Below are positions 1 through 11,624 of a DNA stretch of 64,000 nt, in pieces. The translations under genes and the position numbers were made by a program. Numbering within the stretch: position 1 is the first letter of the stretch; each line of letters starts with the position of its first letter. Under the pieces are notes generated by a model. The model was not told where the DNA came from, made no database searches, and was given only the letters and a program-made list of their open reading frames with translations. Origin of the DNA: Pseudomonas grandcourensis (GTDB lineage Bacteria; Pseudomonadota; Gammaproteobacteria; Pseudomonadales; Pseudomonadaceae); assembly GCF_039909015.1 (NCBI RefSeq), contig NZ_CP150919.1, positions 2,394,501 through 2,458,500 of the forward strand. The letters run 5' to 3'.

Positions 1-164
1 CATTTGCTGTTGACTATGCTACACCCAAGGGTCTCAAGCATGGCGTCGTGCGTACAAACCCGTACAATGCCCTGCGTGTTACATATATTCAGTGCGCGCC
101 ATGTTTATAAAAACCGGGGCGCAGTGTTAAAAGTAGTCCCGGTAACGCGTGTTAACTTTTTTAC

Positions 165-187
165 CTGCCTGGATTGGGCAGTTTTTT
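165..187 (+). terminator. Intrinsic terminator upstream of ftsK
   Basis: A five-base-pair stem (CTGCC/GGCAG) with a seven-base loop is followed by six T residues. It would end transcription coming from a gene left of the window, so ftsK probably has its own promoter just downstream or reads through this weak hairpin. The rest of positions 1-246 shows no convincing gene; a TATAAA at 106-111 is a possible -10 element without a well-spaced -35. Confidence 0.55.
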
Positions 188-246
188 CGCAGTTTTTATA
201 GACATTCACCAGATGGACGCGCCATAGGCGCAGGAAAAGAAGCGTT

Positions 247-2658
247 TTGAAGAAATCCACCGCAGCACCTAAACCAGCCGTCGTACCGCTCTGGCGCCAG
301 CACTTGCACTACCGACTCAAGGAAGGTGCGCTGATCGCCATCGGTGCCTTGTGCCTGTTCCTGATGATGGCCTTGTTGACCTATGGCAAGGATGATCCGG
401 GCTGGAGTCATAACAGCAAGATCGACGATGTTCAGAACTTCGGCGGCCCGGCGGGCTCCTACAGCGCCGATATCCTGTTCATGGTGCTGGGTTACTTCGC
501 CTACATCTTCCCGCTGCTACTGGCCATCAAGGCGTACCAGATCTTCCGCCAGCGCCACGAACCGTGGCAGTGGAGCGGCTGGCTGTTCTCCTGGCGCCTG
601 ATCGGCCTGGTGTTCCTGGTGCTGTCGGGTGCCGCGCTGGCCCATATCCATTTCCATGCTGCCACCGGTCTGCCGGCCGGTGCGGGCGGTGCGCTGGGGG
701 AAAGCCTCGGTGAACTGGCCAGGAACGCCCTGAATATCCAGGGCAGCACGCTGTTGTTCATTGCCTTGTTCCTGTTCGGCCTGACCGTGTTTACCGACTT
801 GTCGTGGTTCAAGGTGATGGACATCACCGGCAAGATCACCCTCGACCTGTTCGAACTGTTCCAGGGCGCCGCCAATCGCTGGTGGGCGGCCCGTACCGAG
901 CGCAAACAGCTGGTGGCCCAGTTGCGTGAAGTCGATGATCGTATGGATGAAGTGGTCGCGCCGAGCGTCACCGACAAGCGCGAGCAGGCCAAGGTCAAGG
1001 AACGTCTGATCGAGCGTGAGCAAGCCCTGAGCAAGCACATGTCCGAGCGCGAGAAGCAGGTGCCGCCGGTGATTGCGCCCGCGCCGCCAAAGCCCGCCGC
1101 ACCGAGCAAGCGCGTCGAAAAAGAGAAGCAGGCGCCGCTGTTCGTCGACAGTGCCGTGGAAGGTACCTTGCCGCCGATTTCGATTCTCGACCCGGCGGAA
1201 AAGAAACAGCTCAATTACTCGCCTGAATCCCTGGCTGCGGTTGGCCACTTGCTGGAAATCAAGCTCAAGGAATTCGGCGTCGAAGTCACGGTGGATTCGA
1301 TTCACCCGGGCCCGGTGATTACCCGTTACGAGATCCAGCCGGCGGCCGGGGTCAAGGTCAGCCGTATTTCCAACCTGGCCAAAGACCTCGCGCGTTCCCT
1401 GGCCGTGACCAGTGTGCGCGTGGTGGAAGTGATTCCGGGCAAGACCACGGTCGGTATCGAGATTCCCAACGAAGACCGGCAGATCGTGCGCTTCTCCGAG
1501 GTGCTGTCGACCCCCGAGTACGACAACTTCAAGTCGCCGGTCACCCTGGCCCTGGGCCACGACATCGGTGGCAAGCCGGTCATCACTGACCTGGCGAAGA
1601 TGCCGCATCTGCTGGTGGCCGGTACCACCGGTTCCGGTAAGTCGGTAGGTGTGAACGCGATGATCCTGTCGATCCTGTTCAAGTCCGGCCCGGAAGACGC
1701 CAAGCTGATCATGATCGACCCGAAAATGCTTGAACTGTCGATCTACGAAGGCATTCCGCACCTGCTGTGCCCGGTGGTCACTGACATGAAGGACGCCGCC
1801 AACGCCCTGCGCTGGAGCGTTGCCGAGATGGAGCGGCGCTACAAGCTGATGGCCAAGATGGGTGTGCGAAACCTGTCGGGCTTCAACGCCAAGGTCAAGG
1901 AAGCCCAGGACGCCGGCGAGCCGTTGAGCGATCCGCTGTACAAGCGCGAAAGCATCCACGACGAAGCGCCGCTGCTGAGCAAGCTGCCGACCATTGTGGT
2001 GGTGGTCGACGAATTCGCCGACATGATGATGATCGTCGGCAAGAAAGTTGAAGAACTGATCGCCCGTATCGCGCAAAAGGCGCGTGCGGCCGGTATCCAT
2101 TTGATCCTGGCGACCCAGCGTCCTTCGGTGGACGTGATCACCGGTCTGATCAAGGCCAACATCCCGACCCGCATGGCGTTTCAGGTATCGAGCAAGATCG
2201 ACTCCCGGACCATCATCGACCAGGGTGGCGCAGAACAACTGCTCGGCCACGGTGACATGCTCTACATGCCGCCGGGTACCAGCCTGCCGATTCGCGTTCA
2301 CGGTGCTTTCGTGTCCGACGAAGAGGTGCACCGCGTGGTGGAAGCCTGGAAGCTGCGGGGCGCGCCGGAGTACAACGACGACATTCTCAATGGCGTCGAA
2401 GAGGCGGGCAGCGGCTTTGAAGGCAGCAGCGGTGGCGGCGACGGCGATGATCCAGAGGCCGACGCGCTGTACGACGAAGCGGTGCAGTTCGTGCTGGAAA
2501 GCCGTCGCGCCTCCATTTCCGCGGTACAGCGCAAGCTGAAGATCGGCTACAACCGCGCCGCGCGCATGATCGAAGCCATGGAAATGGCCGGGGTCGTGAC
2601 GTCCATGAACACCAACGGTTCGCGTGAAGTCCTGGCCCCGGGCCCGGTGCGCGACTGA
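247..2658 (+). CDS. ftsK: DNA translocase FtsK
   Basis: Membrane-anchored, septum-located DNA pump that moves chromosome ends through the closing division site and activates XerCD recombination at dif. The 803-residue protein has four N-terminal membrane segments (about 25-45, 73-97, 113-133, 166-185), a charged and proline-rich linker (about 200-300), and the motor domain with Walker A GTTGSGKS at 459-466 and a Walker B run ending DEFAD at 588-592. The last 65 residues form the winged-helix gamma domain that reads KOPS sequences. The start is TTG at 247 with AGGAAAAG about 9 bases upstream. The linker is much shorter than in E. coli FtsK (1329 residues) but usual for pseudomonads. lolA follows after 66 bases. 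Confidence 0.97.
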   Translation: MKKSTAAPKPAVVPLWRQHLHYRLKEGALIAIGALCLFLMMALLTYGKDDPGWSHNSKIDDVQNFGGPAGSYSADILFMVLGYFAYIFPLLLAIKAYQIFRQRHEPWQWSGWLFSWRLIGLVFLVLSGAALAHIHFHAATGLPAGAGGALGESLGELARNALNIQGSTLLFIALFLFGLTVFTDLSWFKVMDITGKITLDLFELFQGAANRWWAARTERKQLVAQLREVDDRMDEVVAPSVTDKREQAKVKERLIEREQALSKHMSEREKQVPPVIAPAPPKPAAPSKRVEKEKQAPLFVDSAVEGTLPPISILDPAEKKQLNYSPESLAAVGHLLEIKLKEFGVEVTVDSIHPGPVITRYEIQPAAGVKVSRISNLAKDLARSLAVTSVRVVEVIPGKTTVGIEIPNEDRQIVRFSEVLSTPEYDNFKSPVTLALGHDIGGKPVITDLAKMPHLLVAGTTGSGKSVGVNAMILSILFKSGPEDAKLIMIDPKMLELSIYEGIPHLLCPVVTDMKDAANALRWSVAEMERRYKLMAKMGVRNLSGFNAKVKEAQDAGEPLSDPLYKRESIHDEAPLLSKLPTIVVVVDEFADMMMIVGKKVEELIARIAQKARAAGIHLILATQRPSVDVITGLIKANIPTRMAFQVSSKIDSRTIIDQGGAEQLLGHGDMLYMPPGTSLPIRVHGAFVSDEEVHRVVEAWKLRGAPEYNDDILNGVEEAGSGFEGSSGGGDGDDPEADALYDEAVQFVLESRRASISAVQRKLKIGYNRAARMIEAMEMAGVVTSMNTNGSREVLAPGPVRD

Positions 2659-2724
2659 CCCGAGTATGAAAAGGGTGGTGCCTTTGGCGCCGCCCGCACT
2701 CCCACGAATGTTATGAGGACTCCC

Positions 2725-3348
2725 ATGCGTCTGATCCGCATGCTGTTGCTGCCGGTACTGGCCTTGACCACGCTCCAGGCTAACGCCGATGACAAGGACG
2801 TGGCACGCCTGACCCAACTGCTGGAAAAATCCCAGACCCTGACCGCACGCTTCTCGCAACTGACCCTCGATGGCACCGGCACCCGGTTACAGGAAACCGC
2901 CGGCGAGATGTCCCTGCAGCGTCCGGGCCTGTTCTACTGGCACACCGATGCGCCGGCCGAACAGACCATGATCTCCGATGGCAAGAAAGTCACCCTGTGG
3001 GACCCGGACCTGGAACAGGCCACCATCAAGAACCTCGACCAGCGCCTGACCCAGACCCCGGCCTTGCTGCTGTCCGGCGACGTGTCCAAGATCAGCCAGA
3101 GCTTCGACATCAGCGCCAAGGAAGCCGGCGGCGTGATCGACTTCACTCTCAAGCCGAAGACCAAGGACACCCTGTTCGACAGCCTGCGCCTGTCGTTCCG
3201 CAATGGACTGGTCAATGACATGCAATTGATCGACAGCGTCGGTCAGCGCACCAATATCCTGTTCACCGGGGTGAAGGCCAACGAACCGATCCCTGCGTCC
3301 AAGTTCAAGTTCGACATCCCTAAAGGCGCCGACGTCATTCAGGAATAA
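2725..3348 (+). CDS. lolA: Outer-membrane lipoprotein carrier LolA
   Basis: Periplasmic chaperone that takes mature lipoproteins from the LolCDE transporter and delivers them to LolB at the outer membrane. The predicted 207-residue protein starts with a Sec signal peptide (about 1-21, cut after NA-NA-type ANA) followed by the LolA beta-barrel fold region. I chose ATG at 2725 because GAGG lies 5 bases upstream; an in-frame ATG at 2713 would add four residues and has no ribosome binding site. The position between ftsK and rarA is the conserved gammaproteobacterial order. Confidence 0.95.
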   Translation: MRLIRMLLLPVLALTTLQANADDKDVARLTQLLEKSQTLTARFSQLTLDGTGTRLQETAGEMSLQRPGLFYWHTDAPAEQTMISDGKKVTLWDPDLEQATIKNLDQRLTQTPALLLSGDVSKISQSFDISAKEAGGVIDFTLKPKTKDTLFDSLRLSFRNGLVNDMQLIDSVGQRTNILFTGVKANEPIPASKFKFDIPKGADVIQE

Positions 3349-3358
3349 GACACATAAC

Positions 3359-3510
3359 CTGTGGGAGCGAGCTTGTGTGGCGAGGGGGCTTGCCCCCGTT
3401 GGGTCGCGAAGCGGCCCCAAAACCTGCTATTGCGTTGTATCAGGCATACCGAATGCAGAGTTTTTACGACTGCTTCGCAGCCGGACGGGGGCAAGCCCCC
3501 TCGCCACAGG
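3359..3510. repeat. Inverted REP-like pair between lolA and rarA
   Basis: Two inverted copies of a palindromic unit with the core GAGGGGGCTTGCCCCC lie at about 3379-3400 and 3483-3510, separated by about 85 bases. The variant core (GGGGGCTTGCCCCC) differs from the more common GAGCTTGCTCGCG type elsewhere in the window and recurs at 28589-28682. Such pairs often act as transcript stabilisers or terminators. Confidence 0.75.
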
Positions 3511-3562
3511 ATGCTCGCCAGGCTTGAAACTGTGTGATAACCCGAGGTTTTAAACGTACGCC

Positions 3563-4884
3563 ATGGACCTGTTTCGCAGCACCCCCATCGCCCAGCCTTT
3601 GGCCGCCCGCCTGCGTGCGGCCAATCTGGACGAGTACGTCGGTCAGGAGCACGTGCTCGCTCGCGGCAAGCCCTTGCGCGAAGCGCTGGAGCAGGGTGCC
3701 CTGCATTCGATGATTTTCTGGGGCCCACCCGGGGTCGGCAAAACCACCCTGGCGCGATTGCTCGCGGAAGTCTCGGATGCGCACTTCGAAACGGTCTCGG
3801 CGGTGCTGGCCGGGGTCAAGGAGATCCGTCAGTCGGTGGAAATCGCCAAGCAGCAGGCCGCGCAGTACGGTCGCCGCACCATCCTGTTCGTCGACGAAGT
3901 GCATCGATTCAACAAGTCCCAGCAGGATGCGTTCCTGCCCTATGTCGAAGACGGCACGCTGATTTTCATCGGCGCGACCACGGAAAACCCCTCGTTCGAA
4001 CTCAACAACGCCTTGCTCTCCCGGGCGCGGGTCTATGTGCTCAAAAGTCTCGACGAAGCGGCCCTGCGCAAACTGGTGCACCGCGCGCTGACTGAAGAGC
4101 GTGGCCTGGGCAAGCGCAACCTGACCCTCAGCGACGAAGGCTTCCAGATGCTGCTGTCGGCCGCCGATGGCGATGGTCGGCGCCTGCTCAACCTGCTGGA
4201 AAACGCTTCGGACCTGGCGGAAGACAACAGCGAAATCGGTACCGAACTCCTGCAAAGCCTGCTTGGCGATACCCGTCGGCGGTTCGACAAGGGCGGCGAA
4301 GCGTTCTATGACCAGATTTCCGCGCTGCATAAATCGGTGCGCGGCTCCAACCCCGACGGCGCGCTGTACTGGTTTGCGCGGATGATCGACGGCGGTTGCG
4401 ACCCCTTGTACCTGGCCCGGCGCGTGGTGCGCATGGCCAGCGAAGACATCGGCAATGCCGACCCGCGAGCCCTGAGCCTGTGCCTGGCTGCCTGGGAAGT
4501 GCAGGAGCGCCTCGGCAGCCCCGAAGGCGAGCTGGCGGTGGCCCAGGCCATCACTTATCTGGCTTGTGCGCCAAAGAGCAACGCGGTGTACATGGGCTTC
4601 AAGACCGCACTGCGTGCCGCCGCCGAGCACGGCTCGCTGGAAGTGCCACTGCACCTGCGCAACGCGCCGACCAAGCTGATGAAACAGCTGGGCTACGGCG
4701 ATGAATACCGTTATGCCCACGATGAGCCGGACGCCTATGCCGCGGGCGAAGACTATTTTCCGGAAGAACTCGACCCGATCCCGTTCTATCAACCGGTCCC
4801 CCGTGGCCTGGAATTGAAGATTGGGGAAAAGCTCAACCACCTGGCGAAACTCGACCGTTTAAGCCCAAGGCAGCGGAGAAAATA

Positions 4885-4885
<1 letters not shown>
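3563..4885 (+). CDS. rarA: Replication-associated recombination protein A (MgsA/RarA AAA+ ATPase)
   Basis: Clamp-loader-like AAA+ ATPase acting at stalled replication forks, where it binds SSB and single-stranded/double-stranded junctions. The 440-residue product has Walker A GPPGVGKT at 54-61, Walker B with DEVH at 111-114, and the C-terminal tetramerisation region typical of the family. Length matches E. coli RarA (447). The stop codon overlaps the GTG start of crcB by one base, which suggests translational coupling. Confidence 0.95.
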
Positions 4886-6556
<1,671 letters not shown>

Positions 6557-7951
6557 ATGAACTATCTGCCGCTGTTCCATAACCTTCGCGGCAGTCGTGT
6601 GTTGGTCGTCGGTGGGGGGGAGATTGCCTTGCGCAAATCCCGCCTGCTGGCCGACGCCGGTGCGCTGCTGCGGGTGGTTGCACCTGAAATCGAAGCGCAA
6701 CTGCGCGAACTGGTTGCCGGCAGCGGTGGCGAGTGCCTGCTACGTGGCTACGCCGAGGCGGATCTGGACGGTTGCGGGCTGATCATTGCCGCCACCGACG
6801 ACGAAACGCTGAACGCCCAAGTCTCCGCCGATGCCCATCGGCGTTGCGTGCCAGTCAACGTGGTGGACGCGCCAGCCCTGTGCAGCGTGATCTTCCCGGC
6901 CATCGTCGACCGTTCTCCGTTGATCATTGCAGTGTCCAGCGGCGGCGATGCGCCGGTGCTGGCGCGTTTGATCCGCGCCAAGATCGAAACCTGGATTCCT
7001 TCCACCTACGGTCACCTGGCCGGGCTGGCGGCGCGATTCCGTCATCAGGTCAAAGGCCTGTTTCCGGATGTGCAGCAGCGTCGGGCGTTCTGGGAAGATG
7101 TTTTCCAGGGACCGATTGCCGACCGGCAACTGGCCGGTCAGGGCGGTGAAGCCGAGCGCTTGCTCCAGGCGAAAATCGATGGCGAAGCACCAGTGGCGAC
7201 CGGTGAGGTCTATCTGGTGGGCGCAGGGCCAGGTGATCCCGATCTGTTGACGTTCAAGGCATTGCGTCTGATGCAGCAAGCCGACGTGGTGCTGTACGAC
7301 CGTTTGGTCGCTCCGGCGATTCTCGAACTGTGCCGTCGCGACGCCGAGCGGGTTTACGTCGGCAAGCGCCGTGCCGATCACGCAGTGCCGCAGGATCAGA
7401 TCAACCAGCAATTGGTGGACCTGGCCAAGCAAGGCAAGCGCGTGGTGCGATTGAAGGGCGGCGATCCGTTCATCTTCGGTCGCGGCGGTGAGGAGATCGA
7501 AGAACTGGCGGCCCATGGCATCCCGTTCCAGGTCGTGCCGGGGATCACGGCGGCCAGCGGTTGCGCGGCCTATGCCGGGATTCCGCTGACCCATCGCGAT
7601 TATGCGCAGTCGGTGCGTTTCATCACCGGCCACCTCAAGGACGGCTCCAGCGATTTGCCATGGGCCGATCTGGTGGCCCCGGCGCAAACCCTGGTGTTCT
7701 ACATGGGCCTGGTGGGCTTGCCGATCATCTGCGAACAGTTGATCAAGCATGGTCGCGCCTCCGATACCCCGGCGGCACTGATCCAGCAGGGCACCACGGT
7801 CAACCAGCGGGTATTTACCGGCACCTTGGCGGACCTGCCACGCCTGGTGGCAGAGCATGAAGTGCATGCGCCGACCTTGGTGATCGTCGGTGAAGTGGTG
7901 CAACTGCGCGAGAAACTGGCGTGGTTCGAAGGGGCTCAGGGGCAGGTCTGA
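6557..7951 (+). CDS. cysG: Siroheme synthase CysG (trifunctional)
   Basis: Makes siroheme from uroporphyrinogen III for sulfite and nitrite reductases. The N-terminal half is the precorrin-2 dehydrogenase/ferrochelatase module with the NAD-binding [11 protein letters not shown] (17-27), the catalytic D104 and S128 equivalent to the phosphoserine of Salmonella CysG. The C-terminal half is the SAM-dependent methyltransferase starting [12 protein letters not shown] at 218-229 and carrying [12 protein letters not shown]. At 464 residues it is the normal fused length. ATG directly follows the serS stop. A strong inverted repeat ends the operon. Confidence 0.97.
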   Translation: MNYLPLFHNLRGSRVLVVGGGEIALRKSRLLADAGALLRVVAPEIEAQLRELVAGSGGECLLRGYAEADLDGCGLIIAATDDETLNAQVSADAHRRCVPVNVVDAPALCSVIFPAIVDRSPLIIAVSSGGDAPVLARLIRAKIETWIPSTYGHLAGLAARFRHQVKGLFPDVQQRRAFWEDVFQGPIADRQLAGQGGEAERLLQAKIDGEAPVATGEVYLVGAGPGDPDLLTFKALRLMQQADVVLYDRLVAPAILELCRRDAERVYVGKRRADHAVPQDQINQQLVDLAKQGKRVVRLKGGDPFIFGRGGEEIEELAAHGIPFQVVPGITAASGCAAYAGIPLTHRDYAQSVRFITGHLKDGSSDLPWADLVAPAQTLVFYMGLVGLPIICEQLIKHGRASDTPAALIQQGTTVNQRVFTGTLADLPRLVAEHEVHAPTLVIVGEVVQLREKLAWFEGAQGQV

Positions 7952-7970
7952 TTACTGCATTGGCTGTTAC

Positions 7971-8049
7971 AAAAAGATCGCAGCCTTCGGCAGCTCCTAC
8001 AGGGGTAAGGTGTACACCCTGTAGGAGCTGCCGAAGGCTGCGATCTTTT
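7971..8049. terminator. Long inverted repeat acting as bidirectional terminator between cysG and the opposing gene
   Basis: Near-perfect 35-base arms (starting AAAAGATCGCAGCC) surround a loop of roughly 10 bases. T-runs follow the stem on both strands. It sits exactly between convergent genes, so a shared terminator role is likely; the arm sequence belongs to a Pseudomonas repeat type (CAGCTCCTACAGG) distinct from the other REPs here. Confidence 0.75.
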
Positions 8050-8054
8050 GCTTT

Positions 8055-9056
8055 TTAACGCTTTTTCCAAACCCCTTTCCCGCTCAACCGCTCCCGATCA
8101 TGGGCCGCGGTGAAGTCCTGTGCCGGGCCTTTCGGTACCACACCCGTCGGGTTGATAGTGCGGTGGCTAGCGTAGTAGTGGTTCTTGATGTGGCTGAAGT
8201 CCACCGTCTCGGCAATCCCCGGCAACTGATAAATCTCCCGCAGCCAGTTCGACAGGTTCGGATAGTCGGCAATCCGCCGCAGGTTGCACTTGAAGTGCCC
8301 GTAGTACACCGCATCGAAGCGAATCAGCGTGGTGAACAGGCGGATGTCCGCTTCGGTCAGGTATTCGCCAGCCAGATAGCGGTTGGCGCCCAGCAGCAAC
8401 TCCAGGCGGTCCAGTTCGGCAAACACCTCATCGAAGGCTTGTTCATAAGCCAGTTGCGAGGTGGCAAAGCCGGCGCGGTACACGCCATTGTTCACTGCCG
8501 GATAAATCCGCTCGTTCAGCGCATCGATCTCACCGCGTAGCGGCGCCGGGTAGAAGTCCAGGTCGTTACCAGTCAGATCGTCGAAGGCGCCATTGAACAT
8601 GCGGATGATTTCCGATGATTCATTGTTGACGATGCGCTTCAGTTTTTTGTCCCACAGCACCGGTACGGTGACGCGGCCGGTGTAGTCGGCGGTGTCGGCG
8701 GTGTAGCGCTGGTGCATGAAGTCGAAGTGATCGAGCCTGTCGCCGGTCGAACCGAGGGTCTGGTCGAAGGTCCAGCCGTTTTCCAGCATCAACCAGCTGA
8801 CAACCGAGACGTCGATCAGCTTTTCGAGGCCTTTGAGTTTGCGCAGGATCAGCGTGCGATGGGCCCACGGACAGGCCAGGGACACGTACAGGTGATAGCG
8901 CCCGGGCTCGGCCGCAAATCCGCCGACACCGGTCGGTCCCGGCTTGCCGTCAGCGGTCAACCAATTGCGACGCTGCGCCTGTTCACGCTGGAACGCGCCG
9001 TCCTTGCTGCTTTCGTACCACTTGTCCTGCCAGCGGCCATCCACTAACAAACCCAT
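8055..9056 (-). CDS. Glutathionyl-hydroquinone reductase (YqjG/xi-class glutathione transferase)
   Basis: Reduces S-glutathionyl-hydroquinones, returning hydroquinone and oxidised glutathione. The 333-residue protein shows the xi-class layout: an N-terminal extension, thioredoxin-fold domain with the catalytic cysteine in SLACPWAHRT (C62) and an all-helical C-terminal domain. E. coli YqjG is 328 residues. ATG at 9056 is preferred (GGAG 8 bases upstream) over an in-frame TTG at 9062. Monocistronic and convergent with cysG. Confidence 0.92.
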   Translation of the reverse strand: MGLLVDGRWQDKWYESSKDGAFQREQAQRRNWLTADGKPGPTGVGGFAAEPGRYHLYVSLACPWAHRTLILRKLKGLEKLIDVSVVSWLMLENGWTFDQTLGSTGDRLDHFDFMHQRYTADTADYTGRVTVPVLWDKKLKRIVNNESSEIIRMFNGAFDDLTGNDLDFYPAPLRGEIDALNERIYPAVNNGVYRAGFATSQLAYEQAFDEVFAELDRLELLLGANRYLAGEYLTEADIRLFTTLIRFDAVYYGHFKCNLRRIADYPNLSNWLREIYQLPGIAETVDFSHIKNHYYASHRTINPTGVVPKGPAQDFTAAHDRERLSGKGVWKKR

Positions 9057-9147
9057 GTTCAAGACTCCCTAAACCCATAATCGATGGAGTCGAGTCTATT
9101 CCGATGAGTTCGAACAAAAAGCGCAAAGATCGGGCGTAAATGATCGA

Positions 9148-10149
9148 TTAAATCGATTTATCCCGCGCAGCCCAGTATTTTTCAGCGATTTCGAAGGCCT
9201 GTTCACGGCTCTGTCCCAAGCCGCGCAGGGCCAGGGCCATGGTCGAGATCAGGGCCATTTGCGGGTAGCTGTCGACCACATCGCCACGCCAGACCGCTTT
9301 CAAATGTTCAGGCTCAAGCGAGGCAGGTTTGACGTGACGCTGCGCCGACAACTGCGGCCATTCCTCGTCCCAGCTCTCGCCGCCGGTGGTGCCATACAGG
9401 TGGCTGTCGGCGTCCGGGTTGATCTCGATCTCGCCGCCATCGCCTTTGACGACGATGGCGGTGTCACCCAGCAGGCCGCTGGCATCGCGATGCACCGCCT
9501 GATAGCCCGGGTGGAAAATGCTCTGCAGGCCGCATCGGGCGCCCAGCGGATTGAGAATCCGCGCCAGGGAGTGGATCGGCGAGCGCAGGCCCAGGGTGTT
9601 GCGCAGGTCGATCATGCGTTGCAGCTGTGGCGCCCAGTCCATCAATGGCATGAAGGCAAGGCCGCCGTTATCCAGCGCCGAACCCACCTGTTGCCAATTG
9701 CGGCACAGCGGGATGTTCAATTCGCCCAGCAGTTGCTCGCTGTACAGGCGACCGGCCGTGTGGGCGCCGCCGCCGTGCATGAAAATCCGCACGCCGTTTT
9801 GCGCCAGGCACTTGGCTGCCAGCAGATACCACGGCAGATGGCGTTTCTTGCCGGCATAGGTCGGCCAGTCCAGATCCACCGCCAGCGCTGGAGGACCCAG
9901 GCGTTCGCGCAAGGCTTCGGTGAAGCCCGCCATTTCTTCCGCGCTTTCTTCCTTGTGCCGCAACAGCATCAGGAATGCGCCGAGCTGGGTTTCCTCGACC
10001 TTTTCATCGAGCACCATGCCCATGGCTTCGCGGGCTTCGACCCGGGTCAAATCGCGGGCGCCGCGCTTGCCTTTGCCAAGGATCCGCACGAACTGGGCGA
10101 ACGGATGCTCGGCGGGTGTTTCGAGTGTCAGTGCTGGGTAATCGGTCAT
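9148..10149 (-). CDS. YbiB-like glycosyl-transferase-fold protein (TrpD2 family)
   Basis: The 333-residue protein resembles anthranilate phosphoribosyltransferase in fold (helical N-terminal domain, then a Rossmann-like domain) and belongs to the YbiB/TrpD2 group. Members of this group bind nucleic acid and lack the TrpD reaction, so 'glycosyl transferase' is a fold label and not an activity. The ATG at 10149 overlaps the tusE stop as ATGA, placing it last in the tusDCBE operon. That coupling hints at a tRNA-related role, but this is inference. An upstream TTG at 10155 is a less likely start. Confidence 0.82.
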   Translation of the reverse strand: MTDYPALTLETPAEHPFAQFVRILGKGKRGARDLTRVEAREAMGMVLDEKVEETQLGAFLMLLRHKEESAEEMAGFTEALRERLGPPALAVDLDWPTYAGKKRHLPWYLLAAKCLAQNGVRIFMHGGGAHTAGRLYSEQLLGELNIPLCRNWQQVGSALDNGGLAFMPLMDWAPQLQRMIDLRNTLGLRSPIHSLARILNPLGARCGLQSIFHPGYQAVHRDASGLLGDTAIVVKGDGGEIEINPDADSHLYGTTGGESWDEEWPQLSAQRHVKPASLEPEHLKAVWRGDVVDSYPQMALISTMALALRGLGQSREQAFEIAEKYWAARDKSI

Positions 10150-10481
10150 AAGCAATTCGTCGGTTTGGGCAGGCCCGCCAGTTTCGCGGCGAGTTTGGCG
10201 GGAGTGCCTTTGAACAGTCGGTTCAGGTTTAGGCTGTTGCCTTTTTCCGGGCCGAGTTTCAGGGCGGTGTACTTGATCAACGGGCGGGTGGCCGGTGACA
10301 ACTGGAATTCGGCGTAGAAACTGCGCAGCAGTTCGAGGACTTCCCAGTGTTCGGGCGTCAACTCGATGTCTTCGGCAGCCGCCAGGGCACTGGCCACCTC
10401 GGCGGACCAGTCACTCAGTTCGACCAGGAAACCGTCCTTGTCCAGTTCGATGGCGCGGGCGCCGACCGTCAATGCATTCAT
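10146..10481 (-). CDS. tusE: Sulfurtransferase TusE (DsrC family)
   Basis: Final carrier of the sulfur relay: accepts persulfide from TusBCD and hands it to MnmA for 2-thiolation of U34 in tRNA-Lys, -Glu and -Gln. The 111-residue protein ends with GLPKPTNCL, holding the penultimate reactive cysteine that defines the family. It overlaps tusB upstream (ATGA) and the ybiB-like gene downstream (ATGA). Confidence 0.95.
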   Translation of the reverse strand: MNALTVGARAIELDKDGFLVELSDWSAEVASALAAAEDIELTPEHWEVLELLRSFYAEFQLSPATRPLIKYTALKLGPEKGNSLNLNRLFKGTPAKLAAKLAGLPKPTNCL

Positions 10482-10771
10482 AGCCAGCTGTTGACCTTGT
10501 CGTAGCGAATCGACAGTTCGACGAACGCCGGGTAATCGATGGCTTTGGCCCAGTCTGGAACCGCAAGCGCCCGGGCCTGGGCATCTTCGGTCAGCACGAA
10601 CAGTTTCAGGCCACGTGCGCTGAGCGCCATGAACGGCGCAGTGCCTGGCTGCAACGCATAGGCCGCATCACCGGACAATAGCAACCCGTCGCTGGCGCCG
10701 ATCACACGCAGGCAACTGGTCAGGCGTTCGTCGCCGAACGGGGAATGAGACAACACATGCAAGGTCGACAT
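10478..10771 (-). CDS. tusB: Sulfurtransferase complex subunit TusB
   Basis: Subunit of the TusBCD hexamer that passes sulfur from TusA to TusE. The 97-residue protein starts MSTLHVLSHSPF, the usual DsrH/TusB opening, and keeps the family length (95-100). Its ATG overlaps the tusC stop by one base (TGATG) and its stop overlaps the tusE ATG by four, so the whole set is translationally coupled. Confidence 0.92.
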   Translation of the reverse strand: MSTLHVLSHSPFGDERLTSCLRVIGASDGLLLSGDAAYALQPGTAPFMALSARGLKLFVLTEDAQARALAVPDWAKAIDYPAFVELSIRYDKVNSWL

Positions 10772-11133
10772 CAGAGGGTGATCACCTGGTCGTAACGGTC
10801 AATGAGGGCGGTGATTTCGTGGGCGGCCACCACCTGGGCTTCTTCCAGCGACAGGCCGCTCGGGTCCAGGCCGCGCTGGGTGATACTGTCGCCGCAGGCA
10901 AACAGCTCCTCGACACCGAACATCGGCAGGGCTTGCAGGTTGGCGCTCAGGTCTTTTTGTTGCAGGGCCTTGGCGTTCTGACCGGCGGCCAACTGGAACA
11001 CGCCGTCATCGAGAAACAACAGGCCGATCGGCAGATCGAAGGCGCCCCCGGCCAGCACGATATCCAGCGCTTCCCGCGCGCCAGGGCCGGACCATGGCGA
11101 CTGGCGGCTGATGATCAATATGGATTTGGCCAT
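10771..11133 (-). CDS. tusC: Sulfurtransferase complex subunit TusC
   Basis: DsrF-type subunit of TusBCD with the opening MAKSILIISRQSPW and the DDGVFQL strand shared across the family. 120 residues, normal length. Probably structural, since the reactive cysteine is in TusD. Separated from tusD by one base. Confidence 0.93.
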   Translation of the reverse strand: MAKSILIISRQSPWSGPGAREALDIVLAGGAFDLPIGLLFLDDGVFQLAAGQNAKALQQKDLSANLQALPMFGVEELFACGDSITQRGLDPSGLSLEEAQVVAAHEITALIDRYDQVITL

Positions 11134-11134
11134 G

Positions 11135-11527
11135 TCATGCGCCTCCGAAACAGATCAGACGGTCGGCATCCTGCGCGGCGTCATGCAATTGGCCGAGGCC
11201 GGACAATTCCCACGGCGCACCGACGGCAACCGCCTCGCGCTGATAGCGCTTGGCTTCTTCTTCATTCAACACGCCACGACGCAGCGCGGCGGCGATGCAC
11301 ACCACGCCATCGAGTTGATGGTCGCTGACAAAGGCGCGCCATTGCCTGGGCAAGTCCAATTCATCCTGGGGCGTGACCACGCTGGCGGACGCGTTGTAGA
11401 CGCCGTCCTGATAGAAAAACAACCGGACAATCTCGTGCCCGCTGGCCAGCGCGGCCTGGGCGAACAGCAAGGCGCGGCGCGAGGAGGGCGCATGGGCGGC
11501 GGAAAATACGGCGATGGCGAACTTCAT
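11135..11527 (-). CDS. tusD: Sulfurtransferase complex subunit TusD
   Basis: DsrE-type catalytic subunit of TusBCD. The cysteine in LDGVVCIAAALRRGV (C77) corresponds to the sulfur-accepting Cys78 of E. coli TusD. I set the start at ATG 11527, giving MKFAIAVFSA and 130 residues, the family length; an upstream ATG at 11557 would add ten unconserved residues. First gene of tusDCBE-ybiB. Confidence 0.93.
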   Translation of the reverse strand: MKFAIAVFSAAHAPSSRRALLFAQAALASGHEIVRLFFYQDGVYNASASVVTPQDELDLPRQWRAFVSDHQLDGVVCIAAALRRGVLNEEEAKRYQREAVAVGAPWELSGLGQLHDAAQDADRLICFGGA

Positions 11528-11624
11528 GACAGACTCGATCAGCGAAACTGCGGCCATGATAAAGCTTTATCGGCGGGCCGGCTAAAGTGATGTTGTCCGG
11601 GCGGCCTCACAGTCAACACCAGCC

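Noticed and set aside
4..201. 65-codon frame at the left edge
   Set aside because: No ribosome binding site, crosses the terminator hairpin, and has no recognisable protein features.
517..2859. 780-codon open frame on the minus strand opposite ftsK
   Set aside because: It mirrors the codon bias of a high-GC gene and its translation is low-complexity (rich in His, Arg, Gln, Asp) with no domain. The same applies to long antisense frames opposite rarA, serS, cysG, ggt, the NCS1 permeases, the GMC dehydrogenase and the APC permease.
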